This document shows positions 36,279-44,583 of a stretch of 51,410 nucleotides of DNA, in pieces. Every line of letters begins with the position of its first letter. Positions within the stretch are counted from its first letter, which is position 1. The stretch is from Gammaproteobacteria bacterium (GTDB taxonomy: Bacteria; Pseudomonadota; Gammaproteobacteria; Pseudomonadales; Cellvibrionaceae): the NCBI GenBank assembly GCA_025362015.1, contig JANYIO010000109.1:1-51410 (forward strand), written 5' to 3'. The translations under genes were made by a program, and so were the position numbers. The notes beneath the pieces are model-generated. The model was not told the DNA's origin. It saw only the letters and a program-made list of their open reading frames with translations, and searched no databases.

Positions 36279-38588
36279 TTACAAATTGCTGTAACGTTTG
36301 CGCAAACTTTGACGCACTACTTCAGCAATGGTATTGACGACAAACGTTAGCGCTAACAATAATAAAGCAGCTAAAAAGAGCACACGAAAATGCGTGCTCC
36401 CTACAGCAGTTTCAGGCATTTCCACAGCAATATTGGCCGACAATGTGCGCATACCCTCAAAGACATTAAAGTTCACCACTGGGCTGTTGCCCGTAGCCAT
36501 TAATACGATCATGGTTTCACCGACAGCGCGCCCAAAACCCATCATTACTGCCGAAAAAATTCCCGGGCTAGCAGTAGGTAAAACGACACCCACCATCGTT
36601 TGCCAAGGTGTTGCACCGAGCGCCAAAGAGCCTTGCGTTAGATGACGAGGAACACTAAATACAGCATCTTCTGCAATCGAAAAAATACTTGGAATCACCG
36701 CGAAGCCCATCACCAAACCAACCACCAAGGCATTGCGCTGCTCGTATTTAATACCACTATCAGTAAACCATTGACGCATGCTGCCATGGAAAAACCATAC
36801 CTCAAGATAAGGACTCAACGCTACGCATACCCACACTGTAAACATAACCGGCACAATTAAAATGGCAGCTTCCCAACCGTCAGGTATTCGCGTGCGAATG
36901 GCGGAGGGAAATTGGCTCCACGCAAATCCAGTAATCAACATCACTACAGGTGTAAAAATTAAAATACTGAATATCGCTGGTAAATTATTTTCGAGAAATG
37001 GTGCTAACCACAAACCTGCGAGAAAGCCGAGAATTACACTGGGTAATGCCGCCATAATTTCAATTGTAGGTTTAACAATACCGCGCAGCTTTGGAGTCAT
37101 AAAATAGGCGGTGTAGATAGCGCCCATAACGCCTATCGGAATAGCAAATAAAATCGCAAAAAAAGCTGCTTTCAATGTACCTAGCGCTAAAGGTACAAAA
37201 CTCATTTTGGCTTCAAAACTATCGCTGGCTGAAGACGCTTGCCAAATATAATCTGGTGCATCGCGGCCTTCATACCAAACTTTTTCCCACAACATGCTAA
37301 AAGAAATTTCGGGGTGTTGATTCCAGACTTTTGCAAAACTCACTTGTTGTGTTTGATCCAGTAACAATACTTTTCCATTAATGGGGGATAAGCCTATGTG
37401 TGCAATCGGCGCGGAACCCATAGATTTAATCAACAGAGTTCGCGCTGAAGTGCCGAAATAAATCCCGAGATTACCTTTATTGTCCGCGGCCCAAAAACCG
37501 CGCCGAGAATATTCTGGAGTGATTTGCGTTATGGCACCATTCAACGCTTTGAAATCACGCACATGAGTAACATGGTATTTATTGTTTTTGTCACGCACCA
37601 TTAGCCATTGGCTAACGTTTCCTTTGTCAGTACCTATAGCTAATGATCCTGTGCCAACTAAAAATTGCATAGCAGTTACATTGCCACTTTCAACCGCAAT
37701 GGGATCGTTACGCTCGACAGCAGCAGGGTTGCTAATATTGTAAAGGTAGATTTGCGATTTATCGCTAGCGACTACTAGATAACGACCAGCATCATCAATT
37801 TGCATGTGAGTGACATGCTCATCTGCTGGCAAGGAGGGCAAATTAAAAACATCTGTACTTGTCGTAGTTTCTTCAGTAATCGGATTGGTTTTAGTGGCGA
37901 CCACAGCCAATATTAATCTGTCATCACTGGTGGCCGCACTTAACAACGTTCCTTTGCTGGTTTCCTGAATTGCTAAAATTTTTAATGGTAATTTATAAGT
38001 GTCCAGAGCAAAAGGTTCTTCACCCAAAGGAAAATCTAGATGCGGAGACACAACACGCTTATCGTTGGGGTAACTCAAATCGTATTGCACTTTAACAACA
38101 CTGACCTGCCCATGGTTATCGCCATAGGCTACCAAGCCATGGGTAGCTTCACTGGTTGCTAAAGTTGTAAATGTTGCATCGGCCGCTTGAGGAATTTGTT
38201 CACTCTGTAAGGCACTGCCATCCTCAGCATGAAAAAACTGTACAACACCATTTTTATAATAAACAGTGCCAATTTCTTCGTAGCGCTCCAGATTGATAAA
38301 CTCTGCAACACCGTCAACAGGAGCAGCACTTTGTGTAATAGGTGGTAAAGAATAAGTTTTAGTAATTTCCACCGATGCCCCGCGTAGAAGAGGGGTAACT
38401 TCGGAGAATAAATAAACAAATATCAACCCTAATGACCCGACGACCGCGACACCTGCAGCCATAATTCCGTATGCAGAGATTTTATCTTTTATATTACGCC
38501 AACGACGCAACTTTGCCCGTTGCGCCAAGCTTGGCATCAAGCTAGCAACTGGCTCATCAGTAGAAATAAGTTGGGGCATAAAGTTCAC
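36279..38588 (-). CDS. pstC: Phosphate ABC transporter permease PstC, long form
   Basis: The 769-residue protein is far longer than E. coli PstC (about 320). After an N-terminal helix (GIMAAGVAVVGSLGLIFVYLF) comes a periplasmic domain of about 380 residues. Its repeated short strands (DDAGRYLVVASDKSQIYLYN, VGTGSLAIGTDKGNVSQWL) look like a WD40-type propeller. The permease domain begins near residue 470 with the loop RHLTQGSLALGATPWQTMVG close to the end. Such long forms are known from Pseudomonas. It has its own Pho box upstream. Confidence 0.95.
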   Translation of the reverse strand: MNFMPQLISTDEPVASLMPSLAQRAKLRRWRNIKDKISAYGIMAAGVAVVGSLGLIFVYLFSEVTPLLRGASVEITKTYSLPPITQSAAPVDGVAEFINLERYEEIGTVYYKNGVVQFFHAEDGSALQSEQIPQAADATFTTLATSEATHGLVAYGDNHGQVSVVKVQYDLSYPNDKRVVSPHLDFPLGEEPFALDTYKLPLKILAIQETSKGTLLSAATSDDRLILAVVATKTNPITEETTTSTDVFNLPSLPADEHVTHMQIDDAGRYLVVASDKSQIYLYNISNPAAVERNDPIAVESGNVTAMQFLVGTGSLAIGTDKGNVSQWLMVRDKNNKYHVTHVRDFKALNGAITQITPEYSRRGFWAADNKGNLGIYFGTSARTLLIKSMGSAPIAHIGLSPINGKVLLLDQTQQVSFAKVWNQHPEISFSMLWEKVWYEGRDAPDYIWQASSASDSFEAKMSFVPLALGTLKAAFFAILFAIPIGVMGAIYTAYFMTPKLRGIVKPTIEIMAALPSVILGFLAGLWLAPFLENNLPAIFSILIFTPVVMLITGFAWSQFPSAIRTRIPDGWEAAILIVPVMFTVWVCVALSPYLEVWFFHGSMRQWFTDSGIKYEQRNALVVGLVMGFAVIPSIFSIAEDAVFSVPRHLTQGSLALGATPWQTMVGVVLPTASPGIFSAVMMGFGRAVGETMIVLMATGNSPVVNFNVFEGMRTLSANIAVEMPETAVGSTHFRVLFLAALLLLALTFVVNTIAEVVRQSLRKRYSNL

Positions 38589-38627
38589 CTAGGCAAAAAA
38601 TGGCTTGCGGAGCCTAACAGCTATAAA

Positions 38628-38645
38628 TGACATATTTATGACAAC
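38628..38645 (-). promoter_or_regulatory. Pho box upstream of pstC
   Basis: The reverse strand reads TTGTCATAAATATGTCAT: two TGTCAT units 11 bases apart, the PhoB-binding pattern. It lies 40 bases before the pstC ATG, between the gene and the pstS terminator. Confidence 0.8.
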
Positions 38646-38719
38646 TTTGAAATATTAATGTTATTTTTCTGTAATATTTACTATTGAATGCTGAGCAACT
38701 CATCTCGATTTTATACTTG

Positions 38720-38760
38720 AAAATAAAAAACCGCTGCGATTGCAGCGGTTTTTTATTTTC
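38720..38760 (-). terminator. Strong terminator after pstS
   Basis: A perfect inverted repeat with core CCGCTGC/GCAGCGG, extended by long complementary A- and T-runs, lies 14 bases past the pstS stop. Confidence 0.92.
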
Positions 38761-38774
38761 AATTGGGTGAGCAA

Positions 38775-39746
38775 TTACTTAGTTAATTTTTTCAGCGCAT
38801 TAGCAGCCAATTCCGCCGGCAAAGGGATATAGCCATCACGCTCTACACCTTCCTGGCCTTGCTTGGATAATACATACTTAAAAAATTCAAGTTGTAGCTT
38901 ATCGAGTGGTTGATTAGGCTTTTTATTAACATAAACATACAACTTACGCGCCAATGGGTAAGTACCATCAAGACCGTGCTCAGCATCAGCAGGGATAAAC
39001 TCTTGATAATTAGTTTTAGCCAAAGGAACCGCACGGACGCCTGAAGTTTTGTAACCGATTCCAGAATAGCCGATGCCATTGATAGACTCAGAAACACCCT
39101 GCACTACTGAGGCAGAACCTGGTTGTTCATTCATACTCGCTTTGTAATCGCCTTTGCATAACGCTTCTTCTTTGAAGAAACCGTAAGTACCAGATACAGC
39201 GTTACGACTGTAAAGAGTAATGTCACGAGCTGCCCACGCACCCGTCAAACCTAAATCACCCCAACGAGTAATATCCTTTTCTCCACCACATTTACGCGTG
39301 GCAGAATAAATTGCATCAACCTGAGCAAGTGTTAATCCTTTGATCGGGTTATCTTTATTAACATAAACTGCCAGTACATCGATAGCTACCGGTACTTTTG
39401 TGGGCTTGTAACCGTATTTGGCTTCAAACGCTTGCACTTCAGCATCTTTCATCTCGCGGCTCATGGGGCCGAAGTTAGAAGTACCTTCAGTCAATGCTGG
39501 TGGTGCAGTAGAAGAACCAGCACTTTGAATTGAAATACTGACATTAGGATAAAGTTTTTTGTAGTCTTCTGACCACAAAGTCATCAGGTTGGCCAATGTA
39601 TCTGAGCCAACACTATTGACGCTGCCAGACACACCTGTAGTGACTTTGTATTCTGGTAGTTTGGCATCAACCACTGCGTGCACAGCTACTGCGCACATCA
39701 TAGAACCGACTAAAGCCAATCCTTTCAACATTTTATTTACGATCAT
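38775..39746 (-). CDS. pstS: Phosphate-binding periplasmic protein PstS
   Basis: PstS captures phosphate in the periplasm and delivers it to PstCA. The 323-residue protein has a signal peptide ([20 protein letters not shown]). The phosphate-binding residues are [27 protein letters not shown] and [12 protein letters not shown]. The size fits the Pseudomonas PstS type. It has its own Pho box and terminator, so it is a one-gene transcript that can be made at higher level than the channel genes. Confidence 0.97.
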   Translation of the reverse strand: MIVNKMLKGLALVGSMMCAVAVHAVVDAKLPEYKVTTGVSGSVNSVGSDTLANLMTLWSEDYKKLYPNVSISIQSAGSSTAPPALTEGTSNFGPMSREMKDAEVQAFEAKYGYKPTKVPVAIDVLAVYVNKDNPIKGLTLAQVDAIYSATRKCGGEKDITRWGDLGLTGAWAARDITLYSRNAVSGTYGFFKEEALCKGDYKASMNEQPGSASVVQGVSESINGIGYSGIGYKTSGVRAVPLAKTNYQEFIPADAEHGLDGTYPLARKLYVYVNKKPNQPLDKLQLEFFKYVLSKQGQEGVERDGYIPLPAELAANALKKLTK

Positions 39747-39824
39747 TGCGTGTTTCCTCTAGCAAATAGAGCTATAGCAAAGATGAGCCCGTCTCACCTT
39801 GGGAACACAATTTATCAAGCAATT

Positions 39825-39842
39825 ATGACAATTTTATGACCG
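39825..39842 (-). promoter_or_regulatory. Pho box upstream of pstS
   Basis: The reverse strand reads CGGTCATAAAATTGTCAT, two GTCAT units 11 bases apart. A possible -10 element (GATAAA) follows about ten bases downstream. It lies 79 bases before the pstS ATG. Confidence 0.75.
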
Positions 39843-39875
39843 GGAATTAAAACGCCACGGCATCAATATCACCGA

Positions 39876-40292
39876 TTACTTTACAACTTTAAGTGACGGC
39901 CGCTTCACTGCACTAAGGGTAGGGGAATTCGATTTAGATGCATCCGGCTTAGGTGGCGTTGGCGGAGTAGGACTTGCTTCAAACTCAAACATCATACCCT
40001 GACCATTTTCGCGTCCGTATATACCCAACACAGCGCCACAGGGCACAAAAATATTGTTTACAACCCCACTAAAACGCGCACTGAATGACACGGCTTCATT
40101 GGCAATAAATAAATCTTTTACTGCAGAGGGTGCAATATTCAAAATAATTTGGCCATCTTTATTTATATGCTGCTGGGGCACCAAAACCCCTTCAGCATGG
40201 GCAAATACGACTAAATGCGGAGTGCCATTATTGTCTACAATCCATTCGTATAAAGCACGGAGAAGATAAGGGCGATTAGAGGTCATTGACAT
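39876..40292 (-). CDS. sspB: ClpXP protease specificity-enhancing factor SspB
   Basis: SspB tethers ssrA-tagged proteins to ClpXP. The 138-residue protein starts SMTSNRPYLLRALYEWIVDN, has the beta-rich substrate-binding domain (LVVFAHAEGVLVPQQ, DGQIILNIAPSAVKDL). It has a Pro-rich linker (PTPPTPPKPD) and ends with the ClpX-binding motif RPSLKVVK. The frame is open to 40376, but upstream residues are hydrophobic and not part of SspB; the start is 40292 or 40286. In most gammaproteobacteria sspA lies directly before sspB; here the upstream gene is the cytochrome b/c1 fusion and sspA is absent. Confidence 0.95.
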   Translation of the reverse strand: MSMTSNRPYLLRALYEWIVDNNGTPHLVVFAHAEGVLVPQQHINKDGQIILNIAPSAVKDLFIANEAVSFSARFSGVVNNIFVPCGAVLGIYGRENGQGMMFEFEASPTPPTPPKPDASKSNSPTLSAVKRPSLKVVK

Positions 40293-40418
40293 AGCTAACT
40301 CACTTCGACAAAAAGCCCAAAAAAGGCACAGAGACAAAACCATCAAAAAAGAAACAATACTAAAAAATAGCACCAAAAGAAAAGGCGACTTAATGTCGCC
40401 CTTTGTGGATGTTAGCCG

Positions 40419-42656
40419 TTAGTGAATATCTCGCCAGAATTCTTTATTCAGGAGATACGCACAGCCAAAAAATATCAAAATAAATATCAATACACCCTTG
40501 CCCATATGTTCACGCTTAACGGCGGCTGGCTCACCCAAATAAGCCAGGAAATTAACCAAGTCGTAAGTCGCTTTATCAAACTCCTCGGTGCTCATGCTGC
40601 CTTTACTGGCGCCTTCGACCAAACCACCACAATGTTCGTCCATTTCCACATTGCCCAAACTATCGCGCTCCGGATTACCTTTATGATCAAGCTTAGGGCC
40701 TGGCCCACACTCTAAAAGACCTTGTGGGCCAATCAACACGTGTGGCATACCGACGTTTGGAAACACACGGTTATTGACACCCCATGGGCGAGAGTCATCT
40801 TTATAAAAGTTACGTAAGTAAGTGTAAACCCACTCCGGTGAACGAGCACGGGTTACCAAGCTCAAATCTGGTGGTGCAACACCAAACCACTTTTTAGCTT
40901 GCGCCGGACGCATAGGAATTTCCATCAATTGACCGATGCGTTGGCCACCTAGTATCAAGTTGCCATCCATCAGTTCATGGGGAATATCCAAATCATCCGC
41001 AACCCGCTCAAAACGTGAATACTTTGCGGAATGGCAACCCATACAATAATTGGTGAAATATTTAGCGCCACTTTGCAACGATTCTTTGTCATCCAGCTTG
41101 GGCTCCATTTTGTCACAAGGAATGGCTCCACAATTAAAAGCGCCGGTATTAGCAACGGCTGAGATAGGCACTAGAGCTAAGAACAAGAATAGTGCCAAGC
41201 CGCCTAATACGATGGGAAATGGCAAACCTTTAGTTTGCACACGCTCGGGCTCTGGTAAACATTTATCACGCGCAGCAAGTAATGGCATTACAGCAAAAAC
41301 TGCCGCCAGAATTAGACCAAAAATACGTAGAAGCACGGGAATATGCACATCTGCAGTAGTAATATCGACCAACGCCAAACGCAGGAACAAAAGCGCAAAT
41401 AAGCCACATAATACCCAAGCTACTGTAGATTTCGCTTTTTGTTTATTGTCTGTAGTCCAAACTGGCATGGTCAAAAAGTAGGAGAAATAGAAACCGGCAG
41501 CTAGTTGCGACAACAATGTACGACCTTCCGTGGGAGACTTAACACCCAGGTAACCCAGGACCACAAACATTGCTGCGAAAGTCATCAACATTACCCGTGG
41601 AATCCAGCCGCGATAGCGCAAAGATTTAACCTTGCTTCTATCCAACCAAGGCAAGACAAATAACAAGGCAATTGCCCCGGCCATGCACATGAAACCCAGG
41701 AACTTGGCGTTTAGCGGACCAAGTTCAACAGTAACTGCACGCAACACGGCATAGAAAGGTGTGAAATACCAAACTGGAGCAATGTGAGTTGGTGTTTTTA
41801 AGTTGTTAGCTTCTTCGAAGTTGGCGTATTCCAAAAAGAAACCACCCATCTCCGGCATAAAAAACAACACAAAGCAGAACACAAAAAAGAACACGCTGAT
41901 GCCGACCAAATCGTGAACCGTGTAGTAAGGATGAAAGGCAACACCATCTAAAGGCACGCCGTTTTCATCTTTATGTTTTTTAATCTCAATACCATCAGGG
42001 TTGTTGGAGCCTACATGCTTATCGTGCAACGCCAAAATATGCATCACCACCAAGGCCAATAACACTATTGGTAGAGCAACAACATGCAAAGCAAAAAAGC
42101 GGTTTAAAGTGATACCGGAAATCAGATAATCGCCGCGAATCCATTGCACCAAATCTTCACCGATAACGGGAATAGCACCAAACAGGGAAACAATAACTTG
42201 CGCACCCCAATAGGACATTTGCCCCCAAGGCAACACATACCCCATAAAGGCTTCAGCCATTAATGCCAAATAAATGGTCATGCCGAAAATCCACACCAAT
42301 TCCCGAGGCGACTTGTATGAGCCGTACATCAAGCCGCGGAACATATGCAGATACACCACAATGAAGAATGCAGATGCGCCAGTAGAATGCATATAACGCA
42401 GCACCCAACCGTAATCCACATCGCGCATGATGTATTCAACAGAGGCAAATGCACCTTCAGACGTCGGGTTATAACTCATGGTCAACCAAATGCCGGTAAC
42501 AAGTTGATTTACCAACACCAATAACGACAGCACGCCGAAGAAGTACCAGAAATTGAAATTTTTGGGCGCGTAATATTTACCCATATGGGTATCCCACGCT
42601 TTTTGCACGGGTAGACGACTATCGACCCAATTCCACAAACCTGTTAACCAATTCAT
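40419..42656 (-). CDS. petBC: Cytochrome b / cytochrome c1 fusion of the bc1 complex
   Basis: A single 745-residue frame carries both subunits of ubiquinol:cytochrome c reductase. Residues 1 to about 400 are cytochrome b: heme-ligand helices YMHSTGASAFFIVVYLHMF and FFALHVVALPIVLLALVVMH, plus the quinol-site region around MPEMGGFF. About three further hydrophobic segments follow, ending in PIVLGGLALFLFLALVPISA, which probably replaces the c1 signal peptide. Cytochrome c1 follows with heme motif CMGCH, the axial-Met region NVGMPHVL and a C-terminal anchor helix. Fusion of b and c1 is known in Bradyrhizobium FbcH, where the protein is cleaved; whether this occurs here is unknown. petA ends one base upstream. 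Confidence 0.95.
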   Translation of the reverse strand: MNWLTGLWNWVDSRLPVQKAWDTHMGKYYAPKNFNFWYFFGVLSLLVLVNQLVTGIWLTMSYNPTSEGAFASVEYIMRDVDYGWVLRYMHSTGASAFFIVVYLHMFRGLMYGSYKSPRELVWIFGMTIYLALMAEAFMGYVLPWGQMSYWGAQVIVSLFGAIPVIGEDLVQWIRGDYLISGITLNRFFALHVVALPIVLLALVVMHILALHDKHVGSNNPDGIEIKKHKDENGVPLDGVAFHPYYTVHDLVGISVFFFVFCFVLFFMPEMGGFFLEYANFEEANNLKTPTHIAPVWYFTPFYAVLRAVTVELGPLNAKFLGFMCMAGAIALLFVLPWLDRSKVKSLRYRGWIPRVMLMTFAAMFVVLGYLGVKSPTEGRTLLSQLAAGFYFSYFLTMPVWTTDNKQKAKSTVAWVLCGLFALLFLRLALVDITTADVHIPVLLRIFGLILAAVFAVMPLLAARDKCLPEPERVQTKGLPFPIVLGGLALFLFLALVPISAVANTGAFNCGAIPCDKMEPKLDDKESLQSGAKYFTNYCMGCHSAKYSRFERVADDLDIPHELMDGNLILGGQRIGQLMEIPMRPAQAKKWFGVAPPDLSLVTRARSPEWVYTYLRNFYKDDSRPWGVNNRVFPNVGMPHVLIGPQGLLECGPGPKLDHKGNPERDSLGNVEMDEHCGGLVEGASKGSMSTEEFDKATYDLVNFLAYLGEPAAVKREHMGKGVLIFILIFFGCAYLLNKEFWRDIH

Positions 42657-42657
42657 C

Positions 42658-43257
42658 TTATGCCCCCTGGTCTTCGCCGATGATGACTATGTTATCGCTC
42701 TCATACATGTGCTTTGGCACTTCGAGATTGAGTGGAGCGGGTACGCCTTTATAAACACGTCCGGCCAGGTCATATTTGGAACCATGACAAGCGCAAAAGA
42801 ATCCACCCTGCCATTTATCACCACCCAAGTCGGCGGCACCAACATCAGGGCGAAAGGTAGGTGCGCAGCCTAAGTGGGTGCAAACACCTAGCAAAATGGC
42901 AAACTCATCTTTAATAGCACGCGTGTGGTTTTTGGCATAGGTAGGTTGCTGCAGAGATTCAGAGGCTGGATCACGCAATGTCTCTGAGGCTTCTATTTTT
43001 TTCAAACCGTCAAGTGCCGCCTGCGTGCGACGCACTATATACACTGGCTTGCCCCGCCACTCTTCAGTGATCATTTGACCCGGTTCAATTTTGCTGATGT
43101 TGACCTTAACAGAGGCACCAGCCGCTTTAGCTTTAGCACTCGGATTCCAGGATCCAACAAATGGTACAGCAATACCAACGGCACCTACTGCACCCACAAC
43201 AGTCGTAGCACCAATAAGAAGGCTACGACGTGATTTATTTACAACGTCATTAGTCAT
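42658..43257 (-). CDS. petA: Rieske iron-sulfur subunit of the bc1 complex
   Basis: PetA passes electrons from quinol to cytochrome c1. The 199-residue protein has a twin-arginine-like start (NKSRRSLLIGATTVVGAVGAV), which is the export signal and membrane anchor. The cluster ligands lie in CTHLGCAP and CACHGSKYD. The ATG at 43257 is chosen because GGGGAG lies eight bases upstream; the frame runs to 43308 without a good site. It is coupled to the fused cytochrome b/c1 gene by a one-base gap. A terminator separates it from rpsI, so it needs its own promoter. Confidence 0.96.
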   Translation of the reverse strand: MTNDVVNKSRRSLLIGATTVVGAVGAVGIAVPFVGSWNPSAKAKAAGASVKVNISKIEPGQMITEEWRGKPVYIVRRTQAALDGLKKIEASETLRDPASESLQQPTYAKNHTRAIKDEFAILLGVCTHLGCAPTFRPDVGAADLGGDKWQGGFFCACHGSKYDLAGRVYKGVPAPLNLEVPKHMYESDNIVIIGEDQGA

Positions 43258-43432
43258 GACGATTTCTCCCCTAACAGCTGCAACGGCCAGTAAACCACTC
43301 AAATTCAATGATTTAGGATTATTTTGGTTAAACCCAAAAAGCGTGCAATCTTAAAGAAAATCAGCACTGCTTACAAGAACAACCATAGCGAACATAAGGA
43401 TTTATAAACATACAGAAACTGAGCCTTAAATA

Positions 43433-43470
43433 AAAAAACGCCCAAGCCAATTTTGGCTTGAGCGTTTTTC
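43433..43470 (-). terminator. Rho-independent terminator after rpsI
   Basis: Hairpin with core CAAGCC/GGCTTG and complementary A- and T-runs, between rpsI and petA; works on both strands. Confidence 0.88.
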
Positions 43471-43509
43471 GAAATCCCGATAAGACAGCCAAAGACTACC
43501 CAACAAAGA

Positions 43510-43902
43510 TTAACGTTTGGAGAATTGTGGCTTTTTACGCGCTTTACGCAGACCAACTTTCTTACGTTCAACTTCGCGCGAATCGCGAGTTACGTAACCA
43601 GCTTTACGCAGAACAGAACGAAGCTCTTCGTTATATTCCATCAACGCACGTGTCAAACCATGGCGAATCGCACCAGCCTGACCAAAACTACCACCACCAG
43701 CAACAGTGACATTTACATCAAATTTGTCAGTCAAGCCAACGAGCTCTAATGGTTGACGAACAACCATGCGCGCTACTGGGCGACCAAAGTACTCATCCAA
43801 TGGGCGATCATTAACAACGATAGTGCCTGAACCAGCAGTCAGAAATACGCGCGCAGTAGAGGTCTTGCGACGACCAGTACCGTAATATTGTGTTGTAGAC
43901 AT
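43510..43902 (-). CDS. rpsI: 30S ribosomal protein S9
   Basis: S9 contacts the P-site tRNA with its C-terminal tail. The 130-residue protein has [38 protein letters not shown] and the basic ending [17 protein letters not shown]. Two ATG codons lie in a row; the second (43902) is preferred because the AAGGGG site is six bases away from it. It follows rplM by 10 bases, and both are cotranscribed as usual. Confidence 0.98.
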   Translation of the reverse strand: MSTTQYYGTGRRKTSTARVFLTAGSGTIVVNDRPLDEYFGRPVARMVVRQPLELVGLTDKFDVNVTVAGGGSFGQAGAIRHGLTRALMEYNEELRSVLRKAGYVTRDSREVERKKVGLRKARKKPQFSKR

Positions 43903-43915
43903 CATCAGCCCCTTA

Positions 43916-44344
43916 TTAGATATTGAGTTCTTGCGGTTGCTGAGCAGAATGTGGATGCTCGGTTCCTGCGTACACTTTAAGCTTTCTCAGCATGGCGCGA
44001 CCCAAAGGACCACGCGGCAACATACCCTTAACAGCTTTTTCAATAGGATGTGTCGGCGCTTTCTCAACTAACTTTTTAAAGCTAATAGCCTTGATGCCGC
44101 CAACGTGGTTGGTGTGATGATAATAAATTTTATCAGTCGCTTTTTTACCGGTTACATGTACTTTTTCTGCATTAATAACGACGATAAAGTCACCGGTATC
44201 CACGTGGGGAGTGTACTCAGGTTTGTGCTTACCGCGCAAACGAGAGGCGATTTGAGCAGACAGGCGACCTAAAGTCTTACCCGCCGCATCAACTATGAAC
44301 CAGTCATGTACGACTGTTTCAGCTTTGGCACTATATGTCTTCAT
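43916..44344 (-). CDS. rplM: 50S ribosomal protein L13
   Basis: L13 is an early assembly protein of the 50S subunit. The 142-residue protein matches the E. coli length and shows [53 protein letters not shown] and [19 protein letters not shown]. It is the first gene of the rplM-rpsI pair; the spacer upstream to the GH16 gene must hold the promoter. Confidence 0.98.
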   Translation of the reverse strand: MKTYSAKAETVVHDWFIVDAAGKTLGRLSAQIASRLRGKHKPEYTPHVDTGDFIVVINAEKVHVTGKKATDKIYYHHTNHVGGIKAISFKKLVEKAPTHPIEKAVKGMLPRGPLGRAMLRKLKVYAGTEHPHSAQQPQELNI

Positions 44345-44514
44345 GTTGTGTTTGCCTATGCTTGATGAAAGAAGAAATCACTTAATGCGGGAAGAGCCCA
44401 CATAAAAAGAGGCCGCATACTACACAAACGAATGCTATTTATCAACACTAGCTTGCTTAATCTTCGAGCATTAGTGTTATTGGACCGAACGGCAGAATAA
44501 ATTCATTGCCCCAA

Positions 44515-44546
44515 TATAAAAAAAGCCCAGCCAATGGCTGAGCTTA
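44515..44546 (-). terminator. Terminator after the modular GH16 gene
   Basis: Hairpin with GCCCAGCC/GGCTGAGC arms (one mismatch), with a T-run on the reverse strand, about 40 bases past the gene stop. Confidence 0.75.
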
Positions 44547-44583
44547 AAGATTTACTTGAAACTCCCGCGAGGTAATAACAAGC

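Noticed and set aside
40287-40376. Hydrophobic N-terminal extension of SspB as a membrane anchor
   Set aside because: SspB is a soluble cytoplasmic adaptor; family-like sequence begins at MTSNRPYLL, so the upstream stretch is non-coding.
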